Positions 1 to 9,150 of a stretch of DNA of 61,008 nucleotides are shown here, piece by piece. The position numbers and the translations under genes are program-made. The number at the start of each line of letters is the position of its first letter. Within the stretch, counting starts at the first letter, position 1. The stretch lies in contig JADJXV010000027.1 of the NCBI GenBank assembly GCA_016720145.1, positions 1-61,008 of the forward strand, read 5' to 3'. The notes below the pieces were generated by a model. It was given only the letters and a program-made list of their open reading frames with translations. It searched no databases and was not told where the DNA came from. The DNA comes from Ignavibacteria bacterium. GTDB lineage: Bacteria > Bacteroidota > Ignavibacteria > Kapaibacteriales > UBA961.

Positions 1-276
1 AGTAATTTATTTAATTATGAGTTGCATTGACATCGCTATAATTAACGAATATATTATATCGACAATTTCACTATCGATGGCGCAAAGTTCGTAAAAAGAA
101 TACAATTCGATGCATGGATTACATTATGAATGGTTATGAATTTCCAACCATTTAAAATATTGGTCGAGTAGAGAGCTAACCCACAGTCTTTAGATTCCAC
201 CGTAGTTCCGTGTCCGCATTTCTGCTTTTGTGCCTTAGTATGTGTATTTCTTGGATGTGCATTGCTCCCCCTCACA

Positions 277-309
277 GAACCGTGCTTGAGGATTTCCCTC
301 ACACGGCTC
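277..309 (-). ncRNA. Group II intron domain V (catalytic hairpin), copy 1
   Basis: Read on the minus strand, an 8-bp basal stem (GAGCCGUG with CACGGUUC) encloses a two-base AG bulge and a UGAGG/CCUCA distal stem. This matches the 33-34-nt domain V shape that carries the catalytic metal sites. It starts 18 bases after the natural end of the RT frame. Copy 2 lacks two bases in this hairpin (2320-2350), which should impair folding. Confidence 0.8.
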
Positions 310-442
310 CTCAATTGTATTCCGCACTCAGTGCTTGTAAAAGCTTACGTATATCTTTGGTTCCGGAAGTGGATACTTCGATACATACTGCTTAAAACTC
401 TCCCATGTGTAGCTCTTCTTCTGACTCCGACGGTTGAGCCAC

Positions 443-1672
443 TTATAGAGAATTTTCTTTACTCCGGTCTTTGTAATTCCATAATGATTTGCTGTTTTTA
501 ATTACACCATAATAGTGATAGTGACCACGTACCATTTGGGATATACTTTCCCAGAGTTCTTGCAGCGTATAGGTATTCTTGTGTTCCTTCAGAAACACGC
601 TCACCTTTGCGAATGCCAAGGCGGAAGCGGGACTTGCTTGTCCGTCTGCATACCTTGAATTTGCCTGCTTTGGTTTTGCCACAGTAATGCGTAAACCCAA
701 GAAATCAAACGTTCCCGGATGTTTGCGCTCGTCGCTTGTGTCCGTATTACGACCAAATTTTACTACCGATGTCTTGGTTTCCGATAATTCAAGCTTGAAC
801 TTCGCAAGCCGTAATCGCAAAGCTTCCAATATCAATGTGCAGTCCGATTCTCGTTCTACAAGTATGATAAAGTCGTCTGCATACCGTACTATCGATGCAT
901 AGCCTTGAAGCTCTTTCTTCAATCCTTTCTCGAACCAAATGTCAAGCACATAATGAAGGTATATGTTTGCTAAGATTGGGCTAATGATGCCGCCTTGGGG
1001 CGTTCCCTTGTCGCTCGCTCTAAAGCTACCTTCATCCATGATTCCTGCTTTCAGAAATCTGATAATCAGTCGAATAAATTTCTTGTCTTTTATCCGATGT
1101 TCCAGAAACTGTACTAACCAATCATGGTTAACATTGTCGAAAAACGATTTAATATCTGCATCGATAATATAGTTTACGCGCTTGAGGGTTATCTCTTGAA
1201 GTACCTGCTTCAACGCATCGTGACAACCCATCTTTTCTCTAAAGCCATAGGATGAATCAATAAAACTTGGGTCGAATACTGCCGTTAGTATCGAGGATAT
1301 TCCTTTCTGGACTATCTTGTCCTCTGTCGAGGGAATGCCCAATGTGCGCGTTCCTCCTCGTTCTTTCGGTATTTCCTTCTTACGCACGGCTTGCGGACGA
1401 TACGACATGCTTTTCATCCGTTCTACCAATCCACTAAGATTCGCTTCAAGCGATTCTCCGTATTCTTCTACACTCACTCCGTCTATGCCAAGTGCCTTCT
1501 TACGGGGAAGTTCGGCATAGCACGTTCTAAGGTACTCCTCGTTCAGCAAGCTTGCCAATGAGCCAAACTTGTATTTGGGAGAGTCCTTCGAGACCTTGCT
1601 TAGTTGTATAAGTTTCGTTGCCGTATCTGATTGTGTTCTATGAGCCATATACGTTTCCTTTATACAATACAT
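443..1672 (-). CDS. ltrA: Group II intron reverse transcriptase/maturase (copy 1, C-terminally frameshifted)
   Basis: Reverse transcriptase that assists splicing and target-primed reverse transcription of the surrounding intron. The 409-aa frame shows the RT finger and palm blocks: GTPQGGIISP at about 223-232 and the catalytic YADD at 264-267. A maturase-like C-terminus (GHYHYYGV at about 383-390) follows, and no HNH endonuclease is visible. The QGG block and position inside intron RNA separate it from retron and DGR RTs. The frame closes early: an extra C at about 464-465, compared with copy 2, causes the divergent KDRSKENSL end. In the corrected frame the protein would run about 38 residues further, to a stop at 328. 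The extra base may be mutation or sequence error. Confidence 0.9.
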   Translation of the reverse strand: MYCIKETYMAHRTQSDTATKLIQLSKVSKDSPKYKFGSLASLLNEEYLRTCYAELPRKKALGIDGVSVEEYGESLEANLSGLVERMKSMSYRPQAVRKKEIPKERGGTRTLGIPSTEDKIVQKGISSILTAVFDPSFIDSSYGFREKMGCHDALKQVLQEITLKRVNYIIDADIKSFFDNVNHDWLVQFLEHRIKDKKFIRLIIRFLKAGIMDEGSFRASDKGTPQGGIISPILANIYLHYVLDIWFEKGLKKELQGYASIVRYADDFIILVERESDCTLILEALRLRLAKFKLELSETKTSVVKFGRNTDTSDERKHPGTFDFLGLRITVAKPKQANSRYADGQASPASALAFAKVSVFLKEHKNTYTLQELWESISQMVRGHYHYYGVIKNSKSLWNYKDRSKENSL

Positions 1673-2147
1673 ACAATTGTCAGCCCCTTCGCGCTACACC
1701 AGAATTGAATGCTTCTGCATGCATACCTCTGCTTTCGCAGAGCTGACGCTACTATGGGCTAATCCGACTTCCATTATACCGTTACGCATTCTACTCCTTT
1801 TCGGATTTGGTTGCGCTTATGCCAAATGGCAAGTATAGTGGATATCCCAAGTTCCTGATATATCCGTTTGATATCATACTGCGGACTTAGACCCCGATGA
1901 TGACTACATGCTCAAGCCATACGAACATGTTGTTATTGCATTCCTGTTTGTAGAGACAGTCTGCCATCATAACCTGACCTATTTCAGAGCTCAATACCTT
2001 CACTTGCGTTGCGGTCTGATATCTCCCTCGTCGTAGCTTCACTGGGCTTGTTACCTCACACAGCGTACGATTGCGGTAGCGGGTGGGTGGCTCCCTTCCC
2101 GCGAAGGATTTGCACCTTCTGAATATACCAAGCTTCGCTTGGCGCAC

Positions 2148-2175
2148 CTACAAACAGGTCGCCCCGATGGGGCTA
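2148..2175 (-). repeat. Intron 5' exon flank with palindrome (site 1)
   Basis: On the minus strand this flank contains GCCCCATCGGGGC, then GACCTGTTTGTAG and the intron start. The same 28 bp, with small changes in the loop, precedes copy 2 at 4185-4213. A hairpin just upstream of the insertion point is the target preference known for group IIC introns, so this is probably the homing site and a dispersed genomic palindrome. The 58 bp between the introns (2148-2205) contains nothing else I recognise. Confidence 0.65.
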
Positions 2176-2205
2176 CAATCTATCTTCTGTCGTTTTCTTC
2201 TTTTT

Positions 2206-4184
2206 GTCGAGTAGAGAGCTAACCCACAGTCTTTAGATTCCACCGTAGTTCCGTGTCCGCATTTCTGCTTTTGTGCCTTAGTATGTGTATTTCTTGGATG
2301 TGCATTGCTCCCCCTCACAGAACCGTGCTTGAGGATTTCCCTCACGGCTCCTCATTGTATTCCGCACTCAGTGCTTGTAAAAGCTTACGTATATCTTTGG
2401 TTCCGGAAGTGGATACTTGATACATACTGCTTAAAACTCTCCCAAGTGTAGCTCTTCTTCCTGACTACGACGGTTGAGCCACTTGTAGAGAAGTTTCTTT
2501 ACTCGGTCTTTGTAATTCCATAATGATTTGCTGTTTTCACTTACACCATAATAGTGATAGTGACCACGTACCATTTGGGATATACTTTCCCAAAGTTCTT
2601 GCAGCGTATAGGTATTCTTGTGTTCCTTCAGGAAGATGCTCACCTTACGGATGCCAAGGCGGAAGCGGGACTTACTTGTCCGCCTACATACCTTGAATTT
2701 GCCTGCTCGGGTTTTACCGCAGTAATGGGTAAACCCAAGAAGTCAAACGTGCCCGGATGTTTGTTCTCGTCGCTTGTGTCCGTATTACGACCAAATTTTA
2801 CTAGCGATGTCTTGGTTTCCGATAATTCAAGCTTGAACTTCGCAAGCCGTAATCGCAAAGCTTCCAATATCAATGTGCAGTCCGATTCTCGTTCTACAAG
2901 TATGATAAAGTCGTCTGCATACCGTACTATCGATGCATAGCCTTGAAGCTCTTTCTTCAATCCTTTCTCGAACCAAATGTCAAGCACATAATGAAGGTAT
3001 ATGTTTGCTAAGATTGGGCTAATGATGCCGCCTTGGGGCGTTCCTTGTCGCTCGCTCTAAAGCTACCTTCATCCATGATTCCTGCTTTCAGAAATCTGAT
3101 AATCAGTCGAATAAATTTCTTGTCTTTTATCCGATGTTCCAGAAACTGTACTAACCAATCATGGTTAACATTGTCGAAAAACGATTTAATATCTGCATCG
3201 ATAATATAGTTTACGCGCTTGAGGGTTATCTCTTGAAGTACCTGCTTCAACGCATCGTGACAACCCATCTTTTCTCTAAAGCCATAGGATGAATCAATAA
3301 AACTTGGGTCGAATACTGCCGTTAGTATCGAGGATATTCCTTTCTGGACTATCTTGTCCTCTGTCGAGGGAATGCCCAATGTGCGCGTTCCTCCTCGTTC
3401 TTTCGGTATTTCCTTCTTACGCACGGCTTGCGGACGATACGACATGCTTTTTCATCCGTTCTACCAATCCACTAAGATTCGCTTCAAGCGATTCTCCGTA
3501 TTCTTCTACACTCACTCCGTCTGCCAAGTGCCTTCTTACGGGGAAGTTCGGCATAGCACGTTCTAAGGTACTCCTCGTTCAGCAAGCTTGCCAATGAGCC
3601 AAACTTGTATTTGGGAGAGTCCTTCGAGACCTTGCTTAGTTGCATAAGTTTCGTTGCCGTATCTGATTGTGTTCTATGAGCCATATACGTTTCCTTTATA
3701 CAATACATACAATTGTCAGCCCCTTCGCGCTACACCAGAATTGAATGCTTCTGCATGCATACCTCTGCTTTCGCAGAGCTTGACGCTACTATGGGCTAAT
3801 CCGACTTCCATTATACCGTTACGCATTCTACTCCTTTTCGGATTTGGTTGCGCTTATGCCAAATGGCAAGTATAGTGGATATCCCAAGTTCCTGATATAT
3901 CCGTTTGATATCATACTGCGGACTTAGACCCCGATGATGACTACATGCTCCAAGCCATACGAACATGTTGTTATTGCATTCCTGTTTGTAGAGACAGTCT
4001 GCCATCATAACCTGACCTATTTCGGGGCTCAATACCTTCACTTGCGTTGCGGTCTGATATCTCCTCGTCGTAGCTTCACTGGGCTTGTTACCTCACACAG
4101 CGTACGATTGCGGTAGCGGGTGGGTGGCTCCCTTCCCGCGAAGGATTTGCACCTTCTGAATATACCAAGCTTCGCTTGGCGCAC
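2206..4184 (-). mobile_element. Group II intron, copy 2 (degenerate)
   Basis: Near-identical second copy, upstream of copy 1 in the direction of transcription. Its 5' end GTGCG is at 4184 and its 3' end is at 2206. It differs by scattered substitutions and short indels, including a two-base loss in domain V and several frame disruptions in the RT ORF. The downstream exon sequence differs from that of copy 1, so this looks like a second insertion at the same type of site rather than one simple segmental duplication. On gross features copy 1 looks the more functional of the two. Confidence 0.85.
2368..3708 (-). pseudogene. ltrA: Group II intron reverse transcriptase (copy 2, multiply frameshifted)
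   Basis: Same protein as the RT in copy 1, split over at least four reading segments (3484-3708, 3008-3445, 2640-2987, 2431-2643). Against copy 1 the changes include a two-base loss near 3522, an extra T near 3447-3452, a lost C near 3043 and an extra G near 2460. YADD is preserved in the third segment. As written it cannot make a full RT. Part of the damage is homopolymer-length change, so sequencing error in a collapsed or noisy repeat is a real alternative to decay. Confidence 0.85.
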
Positions 4185-4213
4185 CTACAAACAGGTCGCC
4201 CCCATGGGGCTAA
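4185..4213 (-). repeat. Intron 5' exon flank with palindrome (site 2)
   Basis: Same hairpin-bearing flank as at 2148-2175, with five C in one arm and CATG at the loop. It lies immediately 5' of the GTGCG start of intron copy 2. Confidence 0.6.
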
Positions 4214-4233
4214 AAATTCCACCAAGTGTCTTA

Positions 4234-4298
4234 ACGACTTATGGCTTATGACTTATGACTTATAACTTACTACTTACTACTTACTACTTACAGACTTA
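4234..4298. repeat. Degenerate 7-bp tandem repeat
   Basis: About nine units of the pattern ACnACTT / ATnACTT / ACTACTT in register, drifting from ATGACTT units to ACTACTT units. It fills the gap between the introns and the stop codon of the next minus-strand gene (4325). No spacers or coding frame are evident, so it is a simple-sequence array rather than a CRISPR. Confidence 0.75.
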
Positions 4299-4324
4299 CG
4301 ACTAATCCCCGACTTATAACTAAA

Positions 4325-7300
4325 TCATTTTACTTCCATCCTCACAGCTTTACGTATTGTTGGCGTTTCGAATATCAGGAAATAGGTACCTGTGGGAAGG
4401 GTTTGTTTTGTGAAGGGAATCGTATGTTTACCTTTTGCTATAACTCCATCGAAGATGTCCTGTACTACTTGTCCTGTAGCATCAATGATAGAAAGTTTTG
4501 TGCGATTGTTTTCTATCGTCTCAAATTCTATATCGCTTTGATGGGTAATGGGATTAGGACGAATTGACAGTGTCACGGGAGCGGTTGTATTCAGGAGCCG
4601 AGCGCCTCCTTCAAAACATACTCCGAGTAATTGAAAATGCCCATTTCGTACGTGTACAGGTGCAGATCCTCCTTCGATTGTTACATTTTCGAGTGTGACA
4701 ATGGTGGCGGTGTCATTGCCAAGCATTGCGAGGAAAGGATAGACGGCAACGACGGTATCGTCCGATGGGAGTACCGGTACGGTGAGTGTGAACGTACGTT
4801 CACTGCCGGATAATATTCCAATCGGAGTCGAATCGACGGGAAAAAGGAGGGTTGCATTACACCGGATATTCACTCGCAGAAGAGTGCCGCTTAACTGAGC
4901 GAGTCGAGCTCCATTTTGTATGCGAATCGGCATTTGCACGATATCTCCTGGAAAACCTCGTGTGGAATCATTGGAGACAATCAGGGTATCAAGTACGCTA
5001 TTATTGATACCTTCGCCAAAGAGCTGTACCGCAACCGGCGAACCAACCCCTTGATAATAAATTAGTAAGCGACCACTTGTGCGTCCTGATTCGGTAGCGG
5101 TGAAGCGCGCATCAACCGTCAAAATGCTATCCGGTTGTAGAGATATTGGACGTATGGTACTTTGTAATGTAAAATCACGGATATTCGGCGTTACTCGAAC
5201 GACGGAATCTATCACAAGTGCAGATGTACCAATATTTTTCAGCACGGCAGCTTGCACAGTATCGCGATAATTCCCGACAAAGACTTTTCCAAAGTCAATT
5301 ATGCCATTATTGAGTGACCGAGTAGGTGGGAGAATACCAATACCGAAAATCTTCATAAACAATGTGTCACCGCCTGTAATGATAGAGACTTGCGCTTGTT
5401 TTAAGCCGGGCGATGTGGGTCTGAAGCGAAATTCTACATTGACACCATCATTCGCCGGAACATCTAACGGCGGCATTCCCGATACCATCATGAATTGCGC
5501 TGAATCTGCGCCGATGATTTGTATATCGTGGACAGCAAAGGATACATTACCTCTATTAAACACAAGTCTCTCTATTAATGAGTCGCGGCTTGACTGTACA
5601 AGTACTTGACCCATATCCACATCTTTTCCTCCGGGATTTGGAGCAACAATACTCCAGACCGCGTCTGAGACATCCGACTGTAATTCTCGTTGAAAGCTCG
5701 ACCAGATATAGATATCTTTATTGATAAAATTGATGATCGTATCGGCATAAAGCGTTGTTGTATCGAACGTTGCGTCATATTCGAATGTTCCCGTCATTGC
5801 AATATTTCCCAGCCGGTCAGATGCGATAGATGTACAAAAATCCGCGCCTAATCCTCCTGCTTGCTTGGCATATTCAATTTTCCCATCAGGAAAGTATTTG
5901 GAGAGAAATATGTCGTTGAATCCCCCATTTCCACCACTATTCTTGATCGTCATACCATCAAAATCTGCCTCTGCTTGAAATTCACCGACTATGTAAATAC
6001 TTCCGGACCCATCTACTGCTATAGATCTACCTTTGTCACGGCCACTTCCTCCGGCATGTGTCGCCCAATCAAGCTTGCCGGCATTTGTATATGATGCAAG
6101 AAAAATGTCTTCATTGCCGTTAGAGTAAAATTGAAGCGACCCGAAGAGCATTTTTTCATAAAAGCTTCCTGTTACAATGATCTTACCATTGTCATCTGCA
6201 GTGACACCAACGCCCTCGCCGTATATGTCTCCACCAATATTATTTTCCCAATCGATTGTTCCTGACGGTGTGAATTTTACAAGAAATATATTCCCTTCAT
6301 AAAAAATTGTATTCCCAATCTGAGCAGGCACTTCATATTGACCGGTAATGAATAAGTTCCCATTTCTGTCTGTACACACTCCGTGACCGGAGTTGCTGCC
6401 TGTCTTCTCGATGATTTTCACCCAATCCATTGTTCCGTCTGACCGAAACTTTGCAACATACATAGTATTGCGAAGCTTTTCGGTATAACTGACTACCACA
6501 TTTCCAAATTTTGCATCCCAGTCAAATCCCCCTACCATATAGACATTACCCGCACCGTCAGTAGCGAGGTGACCACCAACATCTGCATATTTGCTACCTG
6601 CATTTTGCGTCCATTCCACCATACCGTCATTTTTAAGTTTAATAAGAAAAAGTTCGCCTAAAGCCGTGTTATTAATCTCGGTTATCGATTTTCCACCAAC
6701 CACTGCATTCGAGGCAAAGGTACCTGTTGCGAATATATTACCGGCAATATCAACCGCAAGTGATGTCACGACATCATTACCACTGCTCACGATCGGTAGC
6801 ACCCATTCAACAGATTTATCCGGCTTAATTTTCGCCACAAAAGCATCCGTCGTCGTGAGCGAAGTATTGGTAAGTGTAAATGTTCCGATCGTCACTACAC
6901 CTTTATAACTCCCTCCTACATATATATTTCCGGCCCCATCCATCGTTATAGCTCGGCTCTCGTCGAGATTATTTCCTTTGAATTGCATAGCCCAGCTTTC
7001 ACGTTCGCTATTGAACTGCCTCACCCTCGCCAGACATTGATTGCTTGGCGTATTCGGTACCTTCCAAGCATATTTTCCGCCTGTTGCTTTTGGAGCAATG
7101 AGTTCCCATGAAGCACCGTTATTGGTTGAATAATCAAGCGTTACCGTATCAGCCGGTGATATTCCGCTCCATGTAATCAATGTATCATTACCTACCGGAA
7201 ATTCTTCGGCACCATTCGGCGCATCGAGCTTGAGCTGAACACTCGTCGGTGGCTTGCCCGCAAAACCGGCGCTTACAAAATAATTCACCGGACAGATATC

Positions 7301-8461
7301 ATTGATGAGTTCAAATTTTGTCCAAGCATAGCCGCTGTCTGAAGGCGTATAGTGCACAGTCAGCACCTGTGTTTGTCCGCTTAACACATTGAAATTTTTA
7401 GGAGTAATGTCAAAATTAGGATTACTGCTCGTGATTGAAGTAACTGTAAATGTTGCATTCTGTGCCAGAACTGAGATGGTCGTATCATACGCAGCGCCAG
7501 GTGGTTTTGCAGAATAATATAATGTAGAAGGTGTGAATTTGAGCGCGGATATGGAATTGCCGGGAGGTGTGTATTTCGTTTGAGAGCTAATAGTTGGTGA
7601 GGTGAATGTGACAAATACATTTCGCGAAGAAGGAATACAAGAAGCACTGCTTTGCCAGATCAGTTTACAGGGTTCGATGCCCTGCGCTTCTGCGAGTATC
7701 GAACGGTAAATAGATTGAATTTCATGGGCTTGGGATACCGATTCAAAACACCGACCACCTGTCCTACTACTAATCTCCCGCATCGATTGCGGGGCAACCA
7801 TACCAACCATTACACAATAAATCTTGCAGTTCTGACGCTGTGCTTCGGCGACAATAGAGTCAACTTTTGGGTCTTTAGACGGCAGTCCATCAGAGAGAAA
7901 GACAATGAATTTTTCATACTTTGCATTCTTCGCAATTTGTAAAGCTCCTGCCTGAGGATGGAGCAATCCTGCGTCGTAATCTGTTCCTTCCTTTGGAGAT
8001 AGACTATTTACTGCAGCAAGTAATAGATTCTTATCCGTCGTAAAATCCTGGTGTAAATAATTTGCTCCGTCAAAGCTCGTAACTGCGCATTCCGAACCTC
8101 CCGGAGGCATTGCCGCTATCCACGCACGTGCAGCTTCTTTGGCGATATCTATTTTGAGAGTACTTTTGATTTTGTCGTTCATCGAACCGGAAACATCGAT
8201 CGTGAGTACTGTCGAAATCGCTTTTAGTGTAGTGGCAGGTGGGCATACGAGGGAGAGAATTTGGCAAGGAATACTGAGTTCTGTAACTGAAATATCTGCT
8301 ATCGTTGGACGAAGCACAGCGCCGGAAGCATCAAAACAGTACAGCGGCGCTTCAACACTCGGGAAATTAGTCACATCAGGAGGGAAAACCTGTAGAGATT
8401 GGGCAGATAGTATTCCCGCATTTACTAGCATCAGCAAGCAAAGAGTAGAGAGTATTTTCAT
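4325..8461 (-). CDS. Secreted vWA / SBBP beta-propeller / HYDIN-type protein with T9SS tail
   Basis: A 1378-aa exported protein, probably cell-surface or released through T9SS. It has a signal peptide (about 1-20) and then a vWA domain with a complete MIDAS: DVSGS at 89-93, T160 in GTDYDAG, and D191 in LSDG. A short beta domain follows near 400-470. At about 490-930 come SBBP-type propeller repeats with recurring GNIYVGG / GNIFATG phrases. Two choice-of-anchor D (ASPM-SPD2-Hydin) units occupy about 960-1180 (DVDMGQV, IDFGKVFVG). The C-terminal sorting domain begins near 1300 (IRPNP...) and ends in a basic strand. Likely role is adhesion or ligand binding at the surface; no enzyme motif is seen. 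It appears monocistronic. Confidence 0.88.
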   Translation of the reverse strand: MKILSTLCLLMLVNAGILSAQSLQVFPPDVTNFPSVEAPLYCFDASGAVLRPTIADISVTELSIPCQILSLVCPPATTLKAISTVLTIDVSGSMNDKIKSTLKIDIAKEAARAWIAAMPPGGSECAVTSFDGANYLHQDFTTDKNLLLAAVNSLSPKEGTDYDAGLLHPQAGALQIAKNAKYEKFIVFLSDGLPSKDPKVDSIVAEAQRQNCKIYCVMVGMVAPQSMREISSRTGGRCFESVSQAHEIQSIYRSILAEAQGIEPCKLIWQSSASCIPSSRNVFVTFTSPTISSQTKYTPPGNSISALKFTPSTLYYSAKPPGAAYDTTISVLAQNATFTVTSITSSNPNFDITPKNFNVLSGQTQVLTVHYTPSDSGYAWTKFELINDICPVNYFVSAGFAGKPPTSVQLKLDAPNGAEEFPVGNDTLITWSGISPADTVTLDYSTNNGASWELIAPKATGGKYAWKVPNTPSNQCLARVRQFNSERESWAMQFKGNNLDESRAITMDGAGNIYVGGSYKGVVTIGTFTLTNTSLTTTDAFVAKIKPDKSVEWVLPIVSSGNDVVTSLAVDIAGNIFATGTFASNAVVGGKSITEINNTALGELFLIKLKNDGMVEWTQNAGSKYADVGGHLATDGAGNVYMVGGFDWDAKFGNVVVSYTEKLRNTMYVAKFRSDGTMDWVKIIEKTGSNSGHGVCTDRNGNLFITGQYEVPAQIGNTIFYEGNIFLVKFTPSGTIDWENNIGGDIYGEGVGVTADDNGKIIVTGSFYEKMLFGSLQFYSNGNEDIFLASYTNAGKLDWATHAGGSGRDKGRSIAVDGSGSIYIVGEFQAEADFDGMTIKNSGGNGGFNDIFLSKYFPDGKIEYAKQAGGLGADFCTSIASDRLGNIAMTGTFEYDATFDTTTLYADTIINFINKDIYIWSSFQRELQSDVSDAVWSIVAPNPGGKDVDMGQVLVQSSRDSLIERLVFNRGNVSFAVHDIQIIGADSAQFMMVSGMPPLDVPANDGVNVEFRFRPTSPGLKQAQVSIITGGDTLFMKIFGIGILPPTRSLNNGIIDFGKVFVGNYRDTVQAAVLKNIGTSALVIDSVVRVTPNIRDFTLQSTIRPISLQPDSILTVDARFTATESGRTSGRLLIYYQGVGSPVAVQLFGEGINNSVLDTLIVSNDSTRGFPGDIVQMPIRIQNGARLAQLSGTLLRVNIRCNATLLFPVDSTPIGILSGSERTFTLTVPVLPSDDTVVAVYPFLAMLGNDTATIVTLENVTIEGGSAPVHVRNGHFQLLGVCFEGGARLLNTTAPVTLSIRPNPITHQSDIEFETIENNRTKLSIIDATGQVVQDIFDGVIAKGKHTIPFTKQTLPTGTYFLIFETPTIRKAVRMEVK

Positions 8462-8643
8462 CGTAAACTCCGGCGAAAAAGGTGGAATGTATAATTAAAC
8501 GTGAAATTACATAATCCTTACGATTTCACCATGCTATTTCTAATCTCCGTTAAAAAATATTCGATCTCAATTTAATTCTTTAACCGGAAAGAATTGCACG
8601 CTGATGACGCTGAATTGTATAATTTTCGAAGATTCATGAGCAA

Positions 8644-9009
8644 ATGGTTGACATCATTGTGGTAGTACCACTATACATGACAATTCAACAAGAAAAACAC
8701 TTGTCGAACTTCTGGAAAATAGCTAAGTTGCACGACGATACCGTGGGGCAGCCGAAAACCAAAGAGAGTAGGCAGATATTTACAGCACTTTGTATGGAAG
8801 AAATTAAACCTGTGCAGTCGAAAACAACGATGATTCTCATCTGCATTTTTCTAGGCGGGCTCGGGATTCATCGGCTGATGATGGGCTACTCCAATTGGTG
8901 GCTTATGTTAATAACTCTCGGTGGATGTTGGATATGGACATTTTATGATCTTATTCGCATCATTACCGGAAGTATGAAAATGGCCGATGGACGGGACTTG
9001 TCCAATTAA
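8644..9009 (+). CDS. TM2 domain-containing membrane protein
   Basis: 121 aa. The second half has the TM2 pattern: one hydrophobic helix with GGLGIHRLMMGY, a WW-containing turn, and a second helix ending WTFYDLIRI. Such proteins are small inner-membrane proteins of unknown function. The first 50 residues are not recognisable and may not be translated; a second ATG at 8797 would give a compact TM2 protein. A terminator follows at 9035-9073. Confidence 0.75.
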   Translation: MVDIIVVVPLYMTIQQEKHLSNFWKIAKLHDDTVGQPKTKESRQIFTALCMEEIKPVQSKTTMILICIFLGGLGIHRLMMGYSNWWLMLITLGGCWIWTFYDLIRIITGSMKMADGRDLSN

Positions 9010-9034
9010 TTCTGTCCCCATTGAAGTAAGCAAT

Positions 9035-9073
9035 AAAGCGTCAGAATGTGATATCATTTGAGACGCTTTTTTT
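9035..9073 (+). terminator. Rho-independent terminator after the TM2 gene
   Basis: AAAGCGTC (9035-9042) pairs with GACGCTTT (9062-9069) and is followed by a T run. It lies 25 bases past the TM2 stop. It overlaps the earliest possible start of the next ORF, which argues for that gene starting downstream at 9151. Confidence 0.75.
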
Positions 9074-9150
9074 ATGCTAATACTCGAACGAACTCCGTAT
9101 TTTTGTCAAAATATTTTGCTGTAGTTTTACAAACATACCTCCGCGATTCT

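Larger units (their letters stand above)
163..2147 (-). mobile_element. Group II intron, copy 1 (ribozyme plus RT ORF)
   Basis: Self-splicing retroelement read on the minus strand. The 5' end GTGCG lies at 2147 and follows an exon flank shared with copy 2. The RT ORF sits in the domain IV position. A recognisable domain V (277-309) follows it. The 3' end is placed at 163 because identity with copy 2 stops there, the element ends in AC, and an A lies seven bases from the end within a stem pairing 168-176 with 264-273, as expected for the domain VI branch point. The domain VI loop is large, about 85 nt between the stem arms. Boundaries come from copy-to-copy comparison and consensus ends; folding was done by eye. 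Confidence 0.88.

Noticed and set aside
54..314. 86-codon open frame on the minus strand over the intron 3' region, and the similar frame at 2148-2345
   Set aside because: They run through domain V and VI of the ribozyme; the conservation is explained by RNA, not protein.
443..1672. Reverse transcriptase considered as a retron or diversity-generating element
   Set aside because: It lies inside a recognisable group II intron with domain V and a GTGCG start, has the PQGGIISP block, and no template/variable repeat pair or msr/msd is visible.
4234..4298. Short regular repeats resembling a CRISPR array
   Set aside because: The units are 7 bp and directly abutting, with no unique spacers, leader or cas genes.
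9058..9150. N-terminal extension of the FemAB-like protein from a TTG start
   Set aside because: It overlaps the terminator of the previous gene; ATG 9151 gives a normal family N-terminus.
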